From NCBI RefSeq assembly GCF_001482195.1, contig NZ_KQ759763.1:1399321-1463320 (forward strand): 64,000 nt of DNA, written 5' to 3'. Shown in pieces: positions 26,852-34,595 of the stretch. The stretch comes from Luteimonas abyssi. GTDB taxonomy: Bacteria > Pseudomonadota > Gammaproteobacteria > Xanthomonadales > Xanthomonadaceae. Each line of letters begins with the position of its first letter. Position 1 is the stretch's first letter. The translations under genes and the position numbers were made by a program. The notes below the pieces were generated by a model, which worked only from the letters and a program-made list of their open reading frames with translations, did no database searches and was not told the origin of the DNA.

Positions 26852-27205
26852 TCACACGGGCTGGCCGACGACGAACGCCTGCAATTCCGTCATCCGGCCA
26901 TCGCGAAAGCGCCAGACGTCCGCGTAGGCGTGCCGGGCAGGGGCGCCCTGACGGTCGGGCAGGGTGATCTCGCCCAACGCCACGACCGTGTCGTCTTCGG
27001 CCACGAGGCGATGCACCTCGAACACCGGCGGCCGGGCATAGGCATCCGCCATCCAGGCGCGGACGGCCGCTTTTCCGTCGAGAGTGGACTCGCCGACCGT
27101 CGTCCATTGGATATCGTCCGTGCAGTGGGCGAGGAAGCCTTCGATATCACCCTGGGCGATGGCCGCATTGGCCTGTTCCAGAACGGCCTTGTTTCGATCC
27201 GGCAT
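26852..27205 (-). CDS. NTF2-like (SnoaL-type) protein
   Basis: A 117-residue protein with the single cone-shaped NTF2/SnoaL fold: a helical start (NKAVLEQANAAIAQGDIEGF), then TDDIQW and a long strand pair to the C-terminus (AYADVWRFRDGRMTEL). Members are ester-cyclases, isomerases or simple ligand binders, so no reaction can be assigned. The frame is open to 27382, but ATG 27205 begins the domain. It is cytosolic. Confidence 0.82.
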   Translation of the reverse strand: MPDRNKAVLEQANAAIAQGDIEGFLAHCTDDIQWTTVGESTLDGKAAVRAWMADAYARPPVFEVHRLVAEDDTVVALGEITLPDRQGAPARHAYADVWRFRDGRMTELQAFVVGQPV

Positions 27206-27442
27206 GGCGCGCGCCTCATGCGAACGGGAAAGTGGCGACGCTAGTCGAGTCGCGCGAAGCGGGAGGTGAAGTGCCACATGGCTGGAGAGCCTGGAAGAGC
27301 GCGACCGTGGTGCGGCCCCGACCGACTCCCACTGCGGTGGTCGCATGGCGCGGTCGTCGCTTCGAACACCGCGGACATGCACCGGCCAGATGAGCTCGAC
27401 CGCCAGGCGCGTCGTTGCCGGTGATGCCTGGGCGTGCCGTGT

Positions 27443-27865
27443 TCAGGCCTGCGATGCGTTGCGTCTCTCGCGGCGCACACGCGCCTTCCGCCGCCGTTCC
27501 GCCGCACCGGCCCAGAACACCAGGCCGGACTGCGACGCCACGCACAGCGCCAGCAGCGTCCAGGCGATATCGAGTTGCATGTAGAACGTGTCGGCGTGGT
27601 CGAGCCACGACCATTCCGGACGCCGCATCAGCAGGTTGCCCGGGCCGAGCAGGCGATGCAGCGCCTGGTCGTTGGAAAGCGATCCCCAGCCGCCGTACTG
27701 CACGATCCCGATGACGCCCCACGCGACACATGCCGCGACGGCGAGCCCGAGCGCGCCGCCGAGCCACGGCACTGCATCGACGATCCAGCGCGTGCGCGGC
27801 CACAGCTGCAGGCTGCCGAGTGCCCACGTCGATGCGATCAGCAGGAGCGCGAGCAGCAGGACCAT
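27443..27865 (-). CDS. Small integral membrane protein, function unknown
   Basis: A 140-residue protein with three hydrophobic segments: MVLLLALLLIASTWALGSLQ, the stretch GGALGLAVAACVAWGVIGIV, and the stretch WTLLALCVASQSGLVFWAGA. A very basic tail (RRRKARVRRERR) should lie in the cytosol. I do not recognise the family. It lies 18 bases downstream of the VOC gene on the same strand and may be cotranscribed with it. The 237 bases between this gene and the NTF2-like gene show only imperfect dyads. Confidence 0.7.
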   Translation of the reverse strand: MVLLLALLLIASTWALGSLQLWPRTRWIVDAVPWLGGALGLAVAACVAWGVIGIVQYGGWGSLSNDQALHRLLGPGNLLMRRPEWSWLDHADTFYMQLDIAWTLLALCVASQSGLVFWAGAAERRRKARVRRERRNASQA

Positions 27866-27883
27866 CGGCGCCCCTCGGCTTCG

Positions 27884-28261
27884 CTACATGCTGTGGACAT
27901 GAAGAATGTTGCCGTCGCGATCCTTGAACCAGATGGCCGAGAACCCATCGGCCGTGTGCACGCCGCGGTCGATGCGCATGTTCAGATCCGGGTACTCCTC
28001 CAGAACGACGCCTCGTTCGCGCAACGCTGCCGCGATGGTGCCGACATCGTCGCCGCCGCTCCAGGCCACGGCATTGCCGGTTCCCGGACGGACCGCCTCG
28101 GAGCGGTACACCACCAACATCGTCTGGCCGGTCCGATAGCCGAGTACGCCGTCCATGTCGTCTTCGACGAGTTCCAGGCCCAGCGTACGGGTATAGAAAT
28201 CCCGTGCCCGTTCCAGGTCGCCGACCGCGACGATGGCATTGGAGGTCTTGTCCTTCAACAT
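27884..28261 (-). CDS. VOC-superfamily (glyoxalase/bleomycin-resistance type) protein
   Basis: A 125-residue single-module VOC protein. The opening SNAIVAVGDLERARDFYTRT and LGLELVEDD, and the closing DGFSAIWFKDRDGNILHVHS, show the paired beta-alpha-beta units. Candidate metal-ligand residues are less complete than in glyoxalase I, so it may bind a ligand without catalysis. ATG 28261 starts the domain; the frame itself extends further upstream. It is cytosolic and likely in one transcript with the following small membrane protein. Confidence 0.85.
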   Translation of the reverse strand: MLKDKTSNAIVAVGDLERARDFYTRTLGLELVEDDMDGVLGYRTGQTMLVVYRSEAVRPGTGNAVAWSGGDDVGTIAAALRERGVVLEEYPDLNMRIDRGVHTADGFSAIWFKDRDGNILHVHSM

Positions 28262-28436
28262 GGGGCTCTCCGTTGGCGCGCGTGCGCGATACATCGCCCG
28301 AGGGCGGGCGCGGTCACCAGATGCTGCCGGCGACCACATTCAGACGGCGTGGAATGTCCGCGACGATCCCGAAGATGAATGCGGCGAAGGCTTCGCGCTT
28401 GGCTGGGATACGCCGACCTGGAAACTCCCAACGCAG

Positions 28437-28463
28437 AAAAGGGAGCGCACTGCGCTCCCTTTT
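28437..28463. terminator. Bidirectional intrinsic terminator
   Basis: AAAAGGGAGCGC and GCGCTCCCTTTT form a perfect 12-bp stem around a 3-base loop. The A-tract and T-tract ends give a good terminator on both strands. It lies 47 bases beyond the stop of the CsbD gene and should end that transcript. Confidence 0.85.
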
Positions 28464-28510
28464 CCTGTCGAGCCCGACGCATCGGATGCGTCCGGCTGCC
28501 ATATGCGCGG

Positions 28511-28687
28511 TCAGTGACCCTTGCGGGCCTCGTCGCGGGCCTTGCCGACTTCGCCCTGCACCTTGCCGACGTTCTTCTGCACCTTGCCTTCGACTTCCCT
28601 GGCCTTGTTGCCGGTGACCTTGCCGGCGATCTCCTTCGCGGTGCCCTTGACCTGGTTCTTCGCGCCTTCGGTACGGTTCTTGTCCAC
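28511..28687 (-). CDS. CsbD-family small stress protein
   Basis: A 58-residue, Lys- and Glu-rich protein starting at GTG 28687 with GGAG 7 bases upstream. The sequence DKNRTEGAKNQVKGTAKEI then AGKVTGNKAREVEGKVQK is the CsbD signature (family consensus: N.i.G..k...GkvKe..G.......ea.Gk). CsbD proteins are abundant, disordered, general-stress-induced proteins of unknown activity. It is followed by a strong terminator, so it is probably monocistronic. Confidence 0.9.
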   Translation of the reverse strand: MDKNRTEGAKNQVKGTAKEIAGKVTGNKAREVEGKVQKNVGKVQGEVGKARDEARKGH

Positions 28688-28849
28688 GTGCGATCTCCGA
28701 TGCCCGGAATGGGCAGGCCGACGCTAGGCCCGCGACTGTCAGGTGGCGGTGAAAATGGAAGACGGCACGGATTCCAGTTCGCTGGCCTTCATCTGGCGAC
28801 CGCCGGGCGTCATCCGCCTGACGTTCGCGAAACGCCGATACCCTGGTCG

Positions 28850-29422
28850 TCAGTCGAGTACACGGGGCGCGCCCCCGTGGGTCGCCTCGCGACACCGCTG
28901 GAGCAGGGCCGCGCACAACGCCCGCAGGCGCCGGTTGTCCCGCATCAGCCGTGAAAGCGTGTGAGCATCCATGTCGTCGACCATGCAGATGCCAGGCGTA
29001 GGCGGCCGGTCGTCCAGGACGTCGCTCAGCGCACATGCGCCCGTGAGCAGGGCCTCGGCATCGGCGGCGACGTCGACGCCGTGGGTGATCGCCACGGCGG
29101 GCTCGAGAAGCCGATAGCCCCGACGGTGCACGGTGCCGATGTAGCGGGGGCGATGCACGTTGTCGTCGAGTGCTGCTCGCAAGAGCGCGACATGCTTGTG
29201 GATGGTGTTGTCGCCCAGAGCCTGGCCCGGCCAGCACGCGGACAGCAGGGCATCGGCACTGCAGATCGCACCGCCGCCTGCCGCGAGCGCGCACAGGACG
29301 CCCATGGTCCTGGGCTCGACACGGCGCCTTTGGCCGGTGCGCTGCAGGCGCCCTTCGGCCGGAACGACCATCCAGTCGCCGATGCGGAATCGTTCCGCTG
29401 TCGTCGGCATGTCCTTTGCCAT
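28850..29422 (-). CDS. Winged-helix (OmpR/CadC-type) DNA-binding protein
   Basis: A 190-residue protein with an N-terminal Trans_reg_C winged helix: FRIGDWMVVPAEGRLQRTG, then RVEPRTMGVLCALAAGG, and YIGTVHRRGYRLL closing the wing. There is no receiver domain in front and no transmembrane helix behind, so it is neither a response regulator nor a CadC-like membrane sensor. The last 80 residues are unknown. It is divergent from the LuxR-type regulator at 29732 and may belong to the control of the cassette downstream of that gene; this is inference. Confidence 0.82.
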   Translation of the reverse strand: MAKDMPTTAERFRIGDWMVVPAEGRLQRTGQRRRVEPRTMGVLCALAAGGGAICSADALLSACWPGQALGDNTIHKHVALLRAALDDNVHRPRYIGTVHRRGYRLLEPAVAITHGVDVAADAEALLTGACALSDVLDDRPPTPGICMVDDMDAHTLSRLMRDNRRLRALCAALLQRCREATHGGAPRVLD

Positions 29423-29731
29423 TCCCCCTCCTGCTCGTCACTGCCCCGCGTACACCGCACGGTTTCATCGCGTGCGCGCCGCGCATACGGTCGCGCCGCC
29501 GTGACCGTCCTTCGAGGCGGCGTGCCGGCGCACCGGCCATCGCGCGAACGTGCCGGAAGCTTTTCGGAAGGACTTCGGCCAGACCGGTGTGCATGCTCGA
29601 GCCGGATGTGGTGTCTGGCGCGCCACCGACTCTAGGGGGGACGAAATGATCGGGCGATGCGATGAACGGGTCACGGCGCGGAAACCTGCCGTGCGGCACG
29701 GATGCGATGTGATCGAAGGGGGGCGTGCGCC
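29423..29731. other. Intergenic region between two divergent regulator genes (309 bases)
   Basis: No coding frame was credible. The region must hold the promoters of both regulators, but no clear -10/-35 pair or operator palindrome was seen. A G-run, AAGGGGGG, just before 29732 serves as the ribosome site of the response regulator. Confidence 0.4.
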
Positions 29732-30460
29732 ATGACGCTGCGGATCCTGCTGGCCGACGATCATGTCCTGGTGCGCGCCGGCGTCGGCGCACTGCTGACA
29801 TCGGATGCGCGGGTCGAGGTCGCCGGTGTCGCCGGGGACGGTCTGGAACTGCTGCGGGTGGCGCGACGACTGGCGTTCGATGTCGCGGTCGTCGAGCCCT
29901 CGATGTCGGGGATGAACGGGATCGAGGCGACCCGCCGCCTGCTGGCGCGCACCCCCGACGCGCGGGTGTTGTGCCTGGCGCACTCCGGCGACCACCACGC
30001 GGTGAAGGAGGCTTTCGACGCCGGTGCCCGTGGTTACGTGCTCAAGCGCGATCCGGTGGAGGTCCTGCTCGCCGCGCTTCGCGGCGTGGCGAGCGGACGG
30101 ATGTATCTGAGCTCGGGGCTGGAGGCGGTATTCATCGAGGCCTATCGCAATCGCGATCACGTGGCGGCGGGTCCGTCGCCGTTGACCGGGCGGGAACGCG
30201 AGGTGACCCAGCTCTATGCCGAGGGCTGGTCGACCCGCCAGATCGCCGCGCGCTTGCACATCAGCGAGAAGACCGTGGCCACCCATCGCGAGCATGTCTT
30301 CGCGAAGCTCGGCATCACCGGTATCGCCGGATTGACCCGTTACGCGCTGCGCGAAGGCATCAGCCGGTTGGACAGTGCCGGCGCCGGCGACGCCCGCGAC
30401 GACGGCCAGGCGCGCGTGTCGCGGTCTTTCGGTGAGCAGGGCGGTGGGACGGCAGGGTAG
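29732..30460 (+). CDS. NarL/LuxR-type response regulator with degenerate receiver
   Basis: A 242-residue protein with an N-terminal receiver (about 3-120) and a C-terminal LuxR helix-turn-helix (LTGREREVTQLYAEGWSTRQ, HISEKTVATHREHVFAKLG). The acidic pair Asp9-Asp10 and Lys105 are kept. The phosphoacceptor position is Glu55 (VVEPSMSGMNG, normally D followed by .MP), and the switch Ser/Thr is Ala83. Such a receiver cannot be phosphorylated normally; Glu can mimic the phosphorylated state. No kinase gene is adjacent. It lies 295 bases ahead of the muramidase cassette on the same strand and could control it. Confidence 0.9.
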   Translation: MTLRILLADDHVLVRAGVGALLTSDARVEVAGVAGDGLELLRVARRLAFDVAVVEPSMSGMNGIEATRRLLARTPDARVLCLAHSGDHHAVKEAFDAGARGYVLKRDPVEVLLAALRGVASGRMYLSSGLEAVFIEAYRNRDHVAAGPSPLTGREREVTQLYAEGWSTRQIAARLHISEKTVATHREHVFAKLGITGIAGLTRYALREGISRLDSAGAGDARDDGQARVSRSFGEQGGGTAG

Positions 30461-30755
30461 ACGTCGCATCGGGAAGGTGCGCCTCGCGCGAAGGCCATGT
30501 CGGCGGGATGCGGTCACTGTCCGTAGCGTCGGCGCCTCATGCCATCGGGCGGATGCCGATCCTCGCATCGGCGCATCGCCGGCTTCGGGCGCCGGGTGCG
30601 TCCGTTGCCGAGCCCGCCGCTTCGCCCGCGCGGCGCGGATTCCGAGTGCGGATTCCGTCATCCCGCCCGATCTTCTAGGCATTGCACCGATGCCCTGGCG
30701 CAAGTCCCTCCATGACGCTGTGTCCAACGAACACGACACATGCCAGGAGGACGCC

Positions 30756-31304
30756 ATGGCCGATTTCAACGCGTTTTTCCCCACGCTGCTCCGCTTCGAG
30801 GGTGGCTACGTCAACGATCCCGCCGACCCGGGTGGGGCCACCAACAAGGGCATCACCTTCGCGACGTTCCGTCGGTTCGCGCAGACGATGCTCGGGGTCG
30901 AGCCGACGCTCGACAACCTGCGGGCGCTGACCGATGCCCAGGCCGGGGTGCTCTACCGCCGGCTGTACTGGGACAGCGTGCACGGCGACGAGATCGCCCT
31001 GCAGCCGCTGGCGGACATCGTGTTCGATTTCAACGTCAACGCCGGCGCGCACGCGATCAAGCTGCTGCAGCGCGTCCTCAACGAGCAGGGTGCGCAGCCG
31101 CGGTTGCAGGTGGACGGCCTGTTCGGCCCCGGCACGCTGACCGCGCTCGCCGGAGCGGATGCGAAGGCGGTGTATCTCGGCTACCGGAAGGGACGCATCG
31201 ACTACTACCGCGGCCTGGTCGCGCGCCGGCCCTCGTTGCAACGTTTCCTGCGTGGCTGGCTGGCACGTGTGGACGCGTTTCCCGCCGACCCGACGGTCGC
31301 CTGA
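30756..31304 (+). CDS. GH108-type muramidase (endolysin-like)
   Basis: A 182-residue lysozyme of the phage-derived GH108 family. The catalytic Glu15 is in the signature RFEGGYVNDPADPGGATNKG. The C-terminal part (about 95-175) matches the peptidoglycan-binding companion domain (VDGLFGPGTLTAL). There is no signal peptide, so it needs a holin-like channel or another route to reach murein. AGGAGG lies 5 bases before the ATG. It is first in a same-strand run of nine genes that includes two holin-like proteins, as in a lysis cassette, but no phage head, tail or integrase genes are present. Confidence 0.9.
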   Translation: MADFNAFFPTLLRFEGGYVNDPADPGGATNKGITFATFRRFAQTMLGVEPTLDNLRALTDAQAGVLYRRLYWDSVHGDEIALQPLADIVFDFNVNAGAHAIKLLQRVLNEQGAQPRLQVDGLFGPGTLTALAGADAKAVYLGYRKGRIDYYRGLVARRPSLQRFLRGWLARVDAFPADPTVA

Positions 31305-31340
31305 CCACCGGCCGCGTCCAGGCCTTTCGAGGAGCCGCCG

Positions 31341-31892
31341 ATGGCGACGAACACGACGCTCAATTCCCTGATCGAAGCGCTCGCCGGGGCGGTGATCGAG
31401 GCGCAGGACAAGATCGAGCAGCATCAGACCGCGCACCTCGCCGACTTCTTCGACGAGGACAACCGGCCGAAGAGCGTGGTCATCCGGCTGCCGTCGCTGC
31501 ATCCCGATGCGACGCCGGGCGACGAGGACCTTTACCGGGCGCCGTTGCTGCCGTTGGTGTCGACCAACGTCCTGCGCATCAAGGATGTCGAGATCACGTT
31601 CGATGCCGATCTGGGTGGGCTGACGACGCACGAGGACGAAGCGCCCGTGCCCGGCGCGCCTCCCGAACACGCATGGAACCGCCGCGACCACGGATCGCGG
31701 CCCCGTATCAACGTCGACACCGGCGCGGCGGTCGCTGGTGGTCAGGGGTCGGTCCACGTGGTGTTGCGCGTGGAAGGCTCCGAACCGACGGACGGCGCCG
31801 CCAGACTCATCAACCATCTCGCGCAGACCCAGGGCGTGTTCCGGACGACCACCCCGAAGCCGTCGTCCGGCGACGGCACCCCGACGGTCTAG
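31341..31892 (+). CDS. DUF2589 domain protein
   Basis: A 183-residue protein beginning LNSLIEALAGAVIEAQDKIE and continuing with VVIRLPSL, APLLPLVSTNVLRI and VEITFDADL. This is the layout of DUF2589: an N-terminal amphipathic helix followed by beta strands. There is no signal peptide or membrane segment. It lies 36 bases after the muramidase gene, with GAGGAG in front of its ATG, and 21 bases before a second DUF2589 gene, so all three are probably cotranscribed. Function of the family is unknown to me. Confidence 0.85.
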   Translation: MATNTTLNSLIEALAGAVIEAQDKIEQHQTAHLADFFDEDNRPKSVVIRLPSLHPDATPGDEDLYRAPLLPLVSTNVLRIKDVEITFDADLGGLTTHEDEAPVPGAPPEHAWNRRDHGSRPRINVDTGAAVAGGQGSVHVVLRVEGSEPTDGAARLINHLAQTQGVFRTTTPKPSSGDGTPTV

Positions 31893-31913
31893 CCGACCTC
31901 CAGGAGCAATGAC

Positions 31914-32606
31914 ATGGCAAACGAACTCGTGAACATCTCCAGCCAGTTCCAGGGCCTGCCGATGGGCGATCTCATCGGCGGACCGCTGAACGCGGCCTGC
32001 GACGCCCAGATCAGGCTGGCCCAGGCCACGGCCGATTTCATCAAGGTGATCGGCTTCCTGCCGCCGCTCGACCCCGCCCGCAATCCCGGCGGCGTCGGCG
32101 ACACCCGCACGGCGAGCTTCAAGTTCAAGCGCCCGATGGACAGCACCGATCCCAACCGGCCGGGCATCGCGGAGGAAGAGGTCGAGCTGGAAGTGCCGCT
32201 GCTGGCGATCGTCAAGGTGCCCAACCTGGCGATCAGCACGGTCGACATCACATTCGACATGGAAGTGAAGTCTTCCTTCTCGAGCCACGAGAGCAGCGAC
32301 ACCTCGGCCTCGCTGGACGCGACGGCGCAGGTCGGGTGGGGCGTGTTCAGCGCCAAGGTGCACATCCAGGGCTCGGTCGCCACGCACAAGGAGAACACCC
32401 GGTCCTCCGACAACTCCGCCAAGTACCACGTCAGCGTGCACGCGGAGGACAAGGGCATGCCCGAAGGCCTGGCGCGGGTGCTCGACATCCTGCAGACGGC
32501 GTGCGCGCCGAGGAAGATCACGACGACGTCGCTGCCGGCGCCCGCACCCACGCCCGCACCGACGCCCGCACCCGCACCCGCACCTGCACCTGCACCGACG
32601 CCGTAA
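31914..32606 (+). CDS. DUF2589 domain protein with Pro-Ala tail
   Basis: A 230-residue DUF2589 member. It shows GLPMGDLIGGPLNAACDAQ followed by LAQATADFIKVIGF, then beta-rich segments (VELEVPLLAIVKVPNLAIS, VDITFDMEVKSSF). The last 24 residues are a Pro-Ala-Thr tail encoded by a hexanucleotide repeat. There is no signal peptide. The ribosome site AGGAG lies 5 bases upstream. It is more canonical than its neighbour at 31341. The two may assemble together, since family members commonly occur as tandem copies; that is inference. Confidence 0.88.
   Translation: MANELVNISSQFQGLPMGDLIGGPLNAACDAQIRLAQATADFIKVIGFLPPLDPARNPGGVGDTRTASFKFKRPMDSTDPNRPGIAEEEVELEVPLLAIVKVPNLAISTVDITFDMEVKSSFSSHESSDTSASLDATAQVGWGVFSAKVHIQGSVATHKENTRSSDNSAKYHVSVHAEDKGMPEGLARVLDILQTACAPRKITTTSLPAPAPTPAPTPAPAPAPAPAPTP
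32541..32603 (+). repeat. CCCGCA-type hexanucleotide repeat in the DUF2589 gene
   Basis: About ten imperfect copies of CCCGCA/CCTGCA/CCGACG encode the Pro-Ala-Thr tail. The unit is 6 bases, so length changes would keep the frame and only alter tail length. Confidence 0.75.
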
Positions 32607-32723
32607 CCGAGGCACGCGGACCGGCCGCGCGCCCGCGGCATCCACCCGGGCGCGCGTTTCCCCTCCACCCGCCGCGTGCCCGTTCCCGGGAGCGCGGCCG
32701 ACCGCCAACGCGGAGCGCACGCG

Positions 32724-32984
32724 ATGTTCGACCTGAGCGACGTGAAGTTCGTCAAACGCATCGTGGTGGGTACCGACAACCCGTCGCGCATGCGCAGCGA
32801 AGAGGAGATCGAGGCGGCGCGTGCGTTGCTCAACCGCTGCCTGACCGATGCGCCGCGCGGGACGATCGTCGGCATGGAGAAGAGCTTCACGATCCTCCAG
32901 ATCGGCGAGCACCAGGTGGTGCTGCAATGGCTGTGCTACCACGTGGGGTTCCCTCGCAAGCCGGCCTGGCTGGAGGGCGCCTGA
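32724..32984 (+). CDS. Small cytosolic protein of the DUF2589 cassette, unknown function
   Basis: An 86-residue soluble protein (MFDLSDVKFVKRIVVGTDNP, ending KPAWLEGA). It has a mixed alpha/beta pattern and no signal or membrane segment. I do not recognise the family. GGAG lies 8 bases before the ATG. The next gene begins one base after its stop, so the two are coupled. Its position between the DUF2589 genes and the holin-like genes suggests a part in the same module. Confidence 0.72.
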   Translation: MFDLSDVKFVKRIVVGTDNPSRMRSEEEIEAARALLNRCLTDAPRGTIVGMEKSFTILQIGEHQVVLQWLCYHVGFPRKPAWLEGA

Positions 32985-32985
32985 G

Positions 32986-33372
32986 GTGCGCGCGCGGCGG
33001 TATCCGCTGACGATGCTGGTCGAGGCGTTTCGCGGTGCGGTGCTCGACGGTCGCGCGCGCATGGAGACGGTGTTCCGGCGTTGCCGGGCGGACGCCGTCC
33101 AGCGTCTGGCCCGAAGCGGCTCGGCGCTGGAGCGTCTGCGCCCCTGGCGCCGGCATCGGCTCGGCCACGCGGAGCTGCATTTCGCCTGTGTCGTGCTGCG
33201 CGATCGCGACGGCAGCGTACGCGCACTCAGGCTGCTCGGGCGCAAGCGCCGCTGGGACGTCGTGCATCGGCTGCGGGTCGAGCTGCATGGCGAGCACTGC
33301 GAGGACGTCCGTGTGTATTTCGACGGCCATCTGTTGCCCGTCGGTCGGCAGGTGGACGGGCCCGGCGGATGA
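32986..33372 (+). CDS. Possible divergent DUF2589-like protein
   Basis: A 128-residue Arg-rich protein starting at GTG 32986, with GGAGGG 8 bases upstream. Its N-terminal TMLVEAFRGAVLDGRARMET aligns with NSLIEALAGAVIEAQDKIEQ of the DUF2589 protein at 31341. The later strands (AELHFACVVLRD, VVHRLRVELHG) also suit that fold. It may be a third, diverged paralogue. Its stop overlaps the ATG of the next gene by four bases. The relationship is judged by eye and is not proven. Confidence 0.6.
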   Translation: MRARRYPLTMLVEAFRGAVLDGRARMETVFRRCRADAVQRLARSGSALERLRPWRRHRLGHAELHFACVVLRDRDGSVRALRLLGRKRRWDVVHRLRVELHGEHCEDVRVYFDGHLLPVGRQVDGPGG

Positions 33373-33542
33373 AGCGCGCCATCGAGTTCGAGCTGACCCC
33401 GGAGCAGGGGCGCGCGATCGTCCGGCGACTGCCGCCGGGGCCGCCACGCCGGGGCCGGGGGGTGCGGGTGATGGCCGCTGCGGGCGCTGCATTGGCGGTC
33501 CTGGCGGCGCTGGCTTGGCTGGCTTGGCTGGCGCCATGGTGA
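33369..33542 (+). CDS. Small single-span membrane protein
   Basis: A 57-residue protein. A charged, soluble N-terminal half (MKRAIEFELTPEQGRAIVRR) and a Pro-Arg hinge lead to one C-terminal transmembrane helix (MAAAGAALAVLAALAWLAWL). It overlaps the preceding stop by four bases (ATGA). It looks tail-anchored with its N-terminus in the cytosol. A spanin would need a long periplasmic domain, which is absent. A regulatory or holin-antiholin role in the cassette is possible but unproven. Confidence 0.65.
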   Translation: MKRAIEFELTPEQGRAIVRRLPPGPPRRGRGVRVMAAAGAALAVLAALAWLAWLAPW

Positions 33543-33583
33543 TCGGCCGCACCCCGCGGCCGGCGACGATGAGGAGATTCACG

Positions 33584-34252
33584 ATGAACGAGACGAGCGT
33601 TCGATGCACGCTGATGCTGGCGGCGATGCTGTCGCTGTGCGCATCGACGGCTGCAGAGACCGGCACGTGGCTGGGCAGCGGCTGGGTTGGCGAGGTGCCC
33701 CATGCGGTGCGACTGGAGCTGCGAGCCGACGGCGGCGAGCTGCGCCTGGGCGCGCCGTCGGCGTGTCGCGTGCCGTTGTCGCGAGACGGCACGCGCTATG
33801 TGGCTGGGCCCTCGACGTCCGGCGGCGCGGCCTGCGAGCGGCTGCTCGGCGAGACGCTGACGGTGGCCGGGGATGGCCACGTGCTGCATCTCGACGGCGC
33901 ATCCGCAGCGCCGTTGATCCTGCACGCGCTCGGCGATGCGGCCACGACCGCCGACGGACTCGCCCTGGCGTTCACCGGTTACGGCACGGGCACGGCGCAG
34001 GTGCGCGTGGAGACGGCGGCGCTCGGGCAGCGTGCCGGCGAGTGGCGCCAAGGCGCACCGGCATCGTGCAGGATTCCGCTGGAGCTGGCGGCAGTGGACG
34101 GCGAGCGACGCTGGTACGCGTTCTCCGCCGATTCCTCCGGCGGGGCTTGCGACGGGCTCGTGGATGGGGTGCTCGCGTTGCCAGATCCCTCGGGCCATGG
34201 CGCGAGCGTGCTCGATGGGCACGGTCGTCGTGCCGCACTGGCACCGCGATGA
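33584..34252 (+). CDS. Secreted protein with two internal repeats, unknown function
   Basis: A 222-residue protein with a Sec signal peptide (about residues 1-24, ending STAAE). The mature part contains two similar units of about 65 residues: one around GAPSACRVPLSRDG...SGGAACERLLGETL, the other around GAPASCRIPLELAA...SGGACDGLVDGVL. Each unit holds a Cys pair that could form a disulfide. It is probably periplasmic or released. GAGGAG lies 7 bases before the ATG. It sits inside the muramidase/holin-like cassette and could be that module's cargo or a periplasmic partner; this is inference. Confidence 0.7.
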   Translation: MNETSVRCTLMLAAMLSLCASTAAETGTWLGSGWVGEVPHAVRLELRADGGELRLGAPSACRVPLSRDGTRYVAGPSTSGGAACERLLGETLTVAGDGHVLHLDGASAAPLILHALGDAATTADGLALAFTGYGTGTAQVRVETAALGQRAGEWRQGAPASCRIPLELAAVDGERRWYAFSADSSGGACDGLVDGVLALPDPSGHGASVLDGHGRRAALAPR

Positions 34253-34262
34253 GGGTGCGGTC

Positions 34263-34595
34263 ATGGCCGATGTGTGGGATCAGCTCTGGGTCGTTCTGGC
34301 CGGCGTCAGCGGTGCGCTGCTGCCGTTGGTGCTCGACGACACGCCGTCGCGACACCGCGCGATGGTGCGGGTGAGCTGCGGCGCGCTGGTCGCGGTGTTC
34401 GTGGGGCCGGCGTTGAACGAGCGTTTCTTCGTCAACGCCGACGCGCACGTGCAGGCCTGCACCGCGTTTCTGGTGGGCTGCTTCGGGTTGCAGGGGACCG
34501 CGATCCTGCAGCGGCTCCTGCATCGCCGCGGCGATCACATGGCCGACGACCTGGTGGCGCGGGTGACGGGCCGCGGGCGGGGAGAGGCGCCATGA
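34263..34595 (+). CDS. Holin-like small membrane protein
   Basis: A 110-residue protein with three predicted transmembrane segments (VVLAGVSGALLPLVL, VSCGALVAVFVGPAL, FLVGCFGLQGTAIL) and a charged, cytosolic C-terminus. Size and topology fit a phage class I holin. GAGGG lies upstream, and the following gene overlaps its stop by four bases. Together with the muramidase at 30756 it would allow murein access. The holin assignment rests on topology and context, not on a conserved motif. Confidence 0.7.
   Translation: MADVWDQLWVVLAGVSGALLPLVLDDTPSRHRAMVRVSCGALVAVFVGPALNERFFVNADAHVQACTAFLVGCFGLQGTAILQRLLHRRGDHMADDLVARVTGRGRGEAP

Noticed and set aside
27290-27350. Partial complementarity (GCGACC...GGTCGC) downstream of the small membrane protein gene
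   Set aside because: Only six bases pair exactly across a long loop, which is expected by chance at this GC content.
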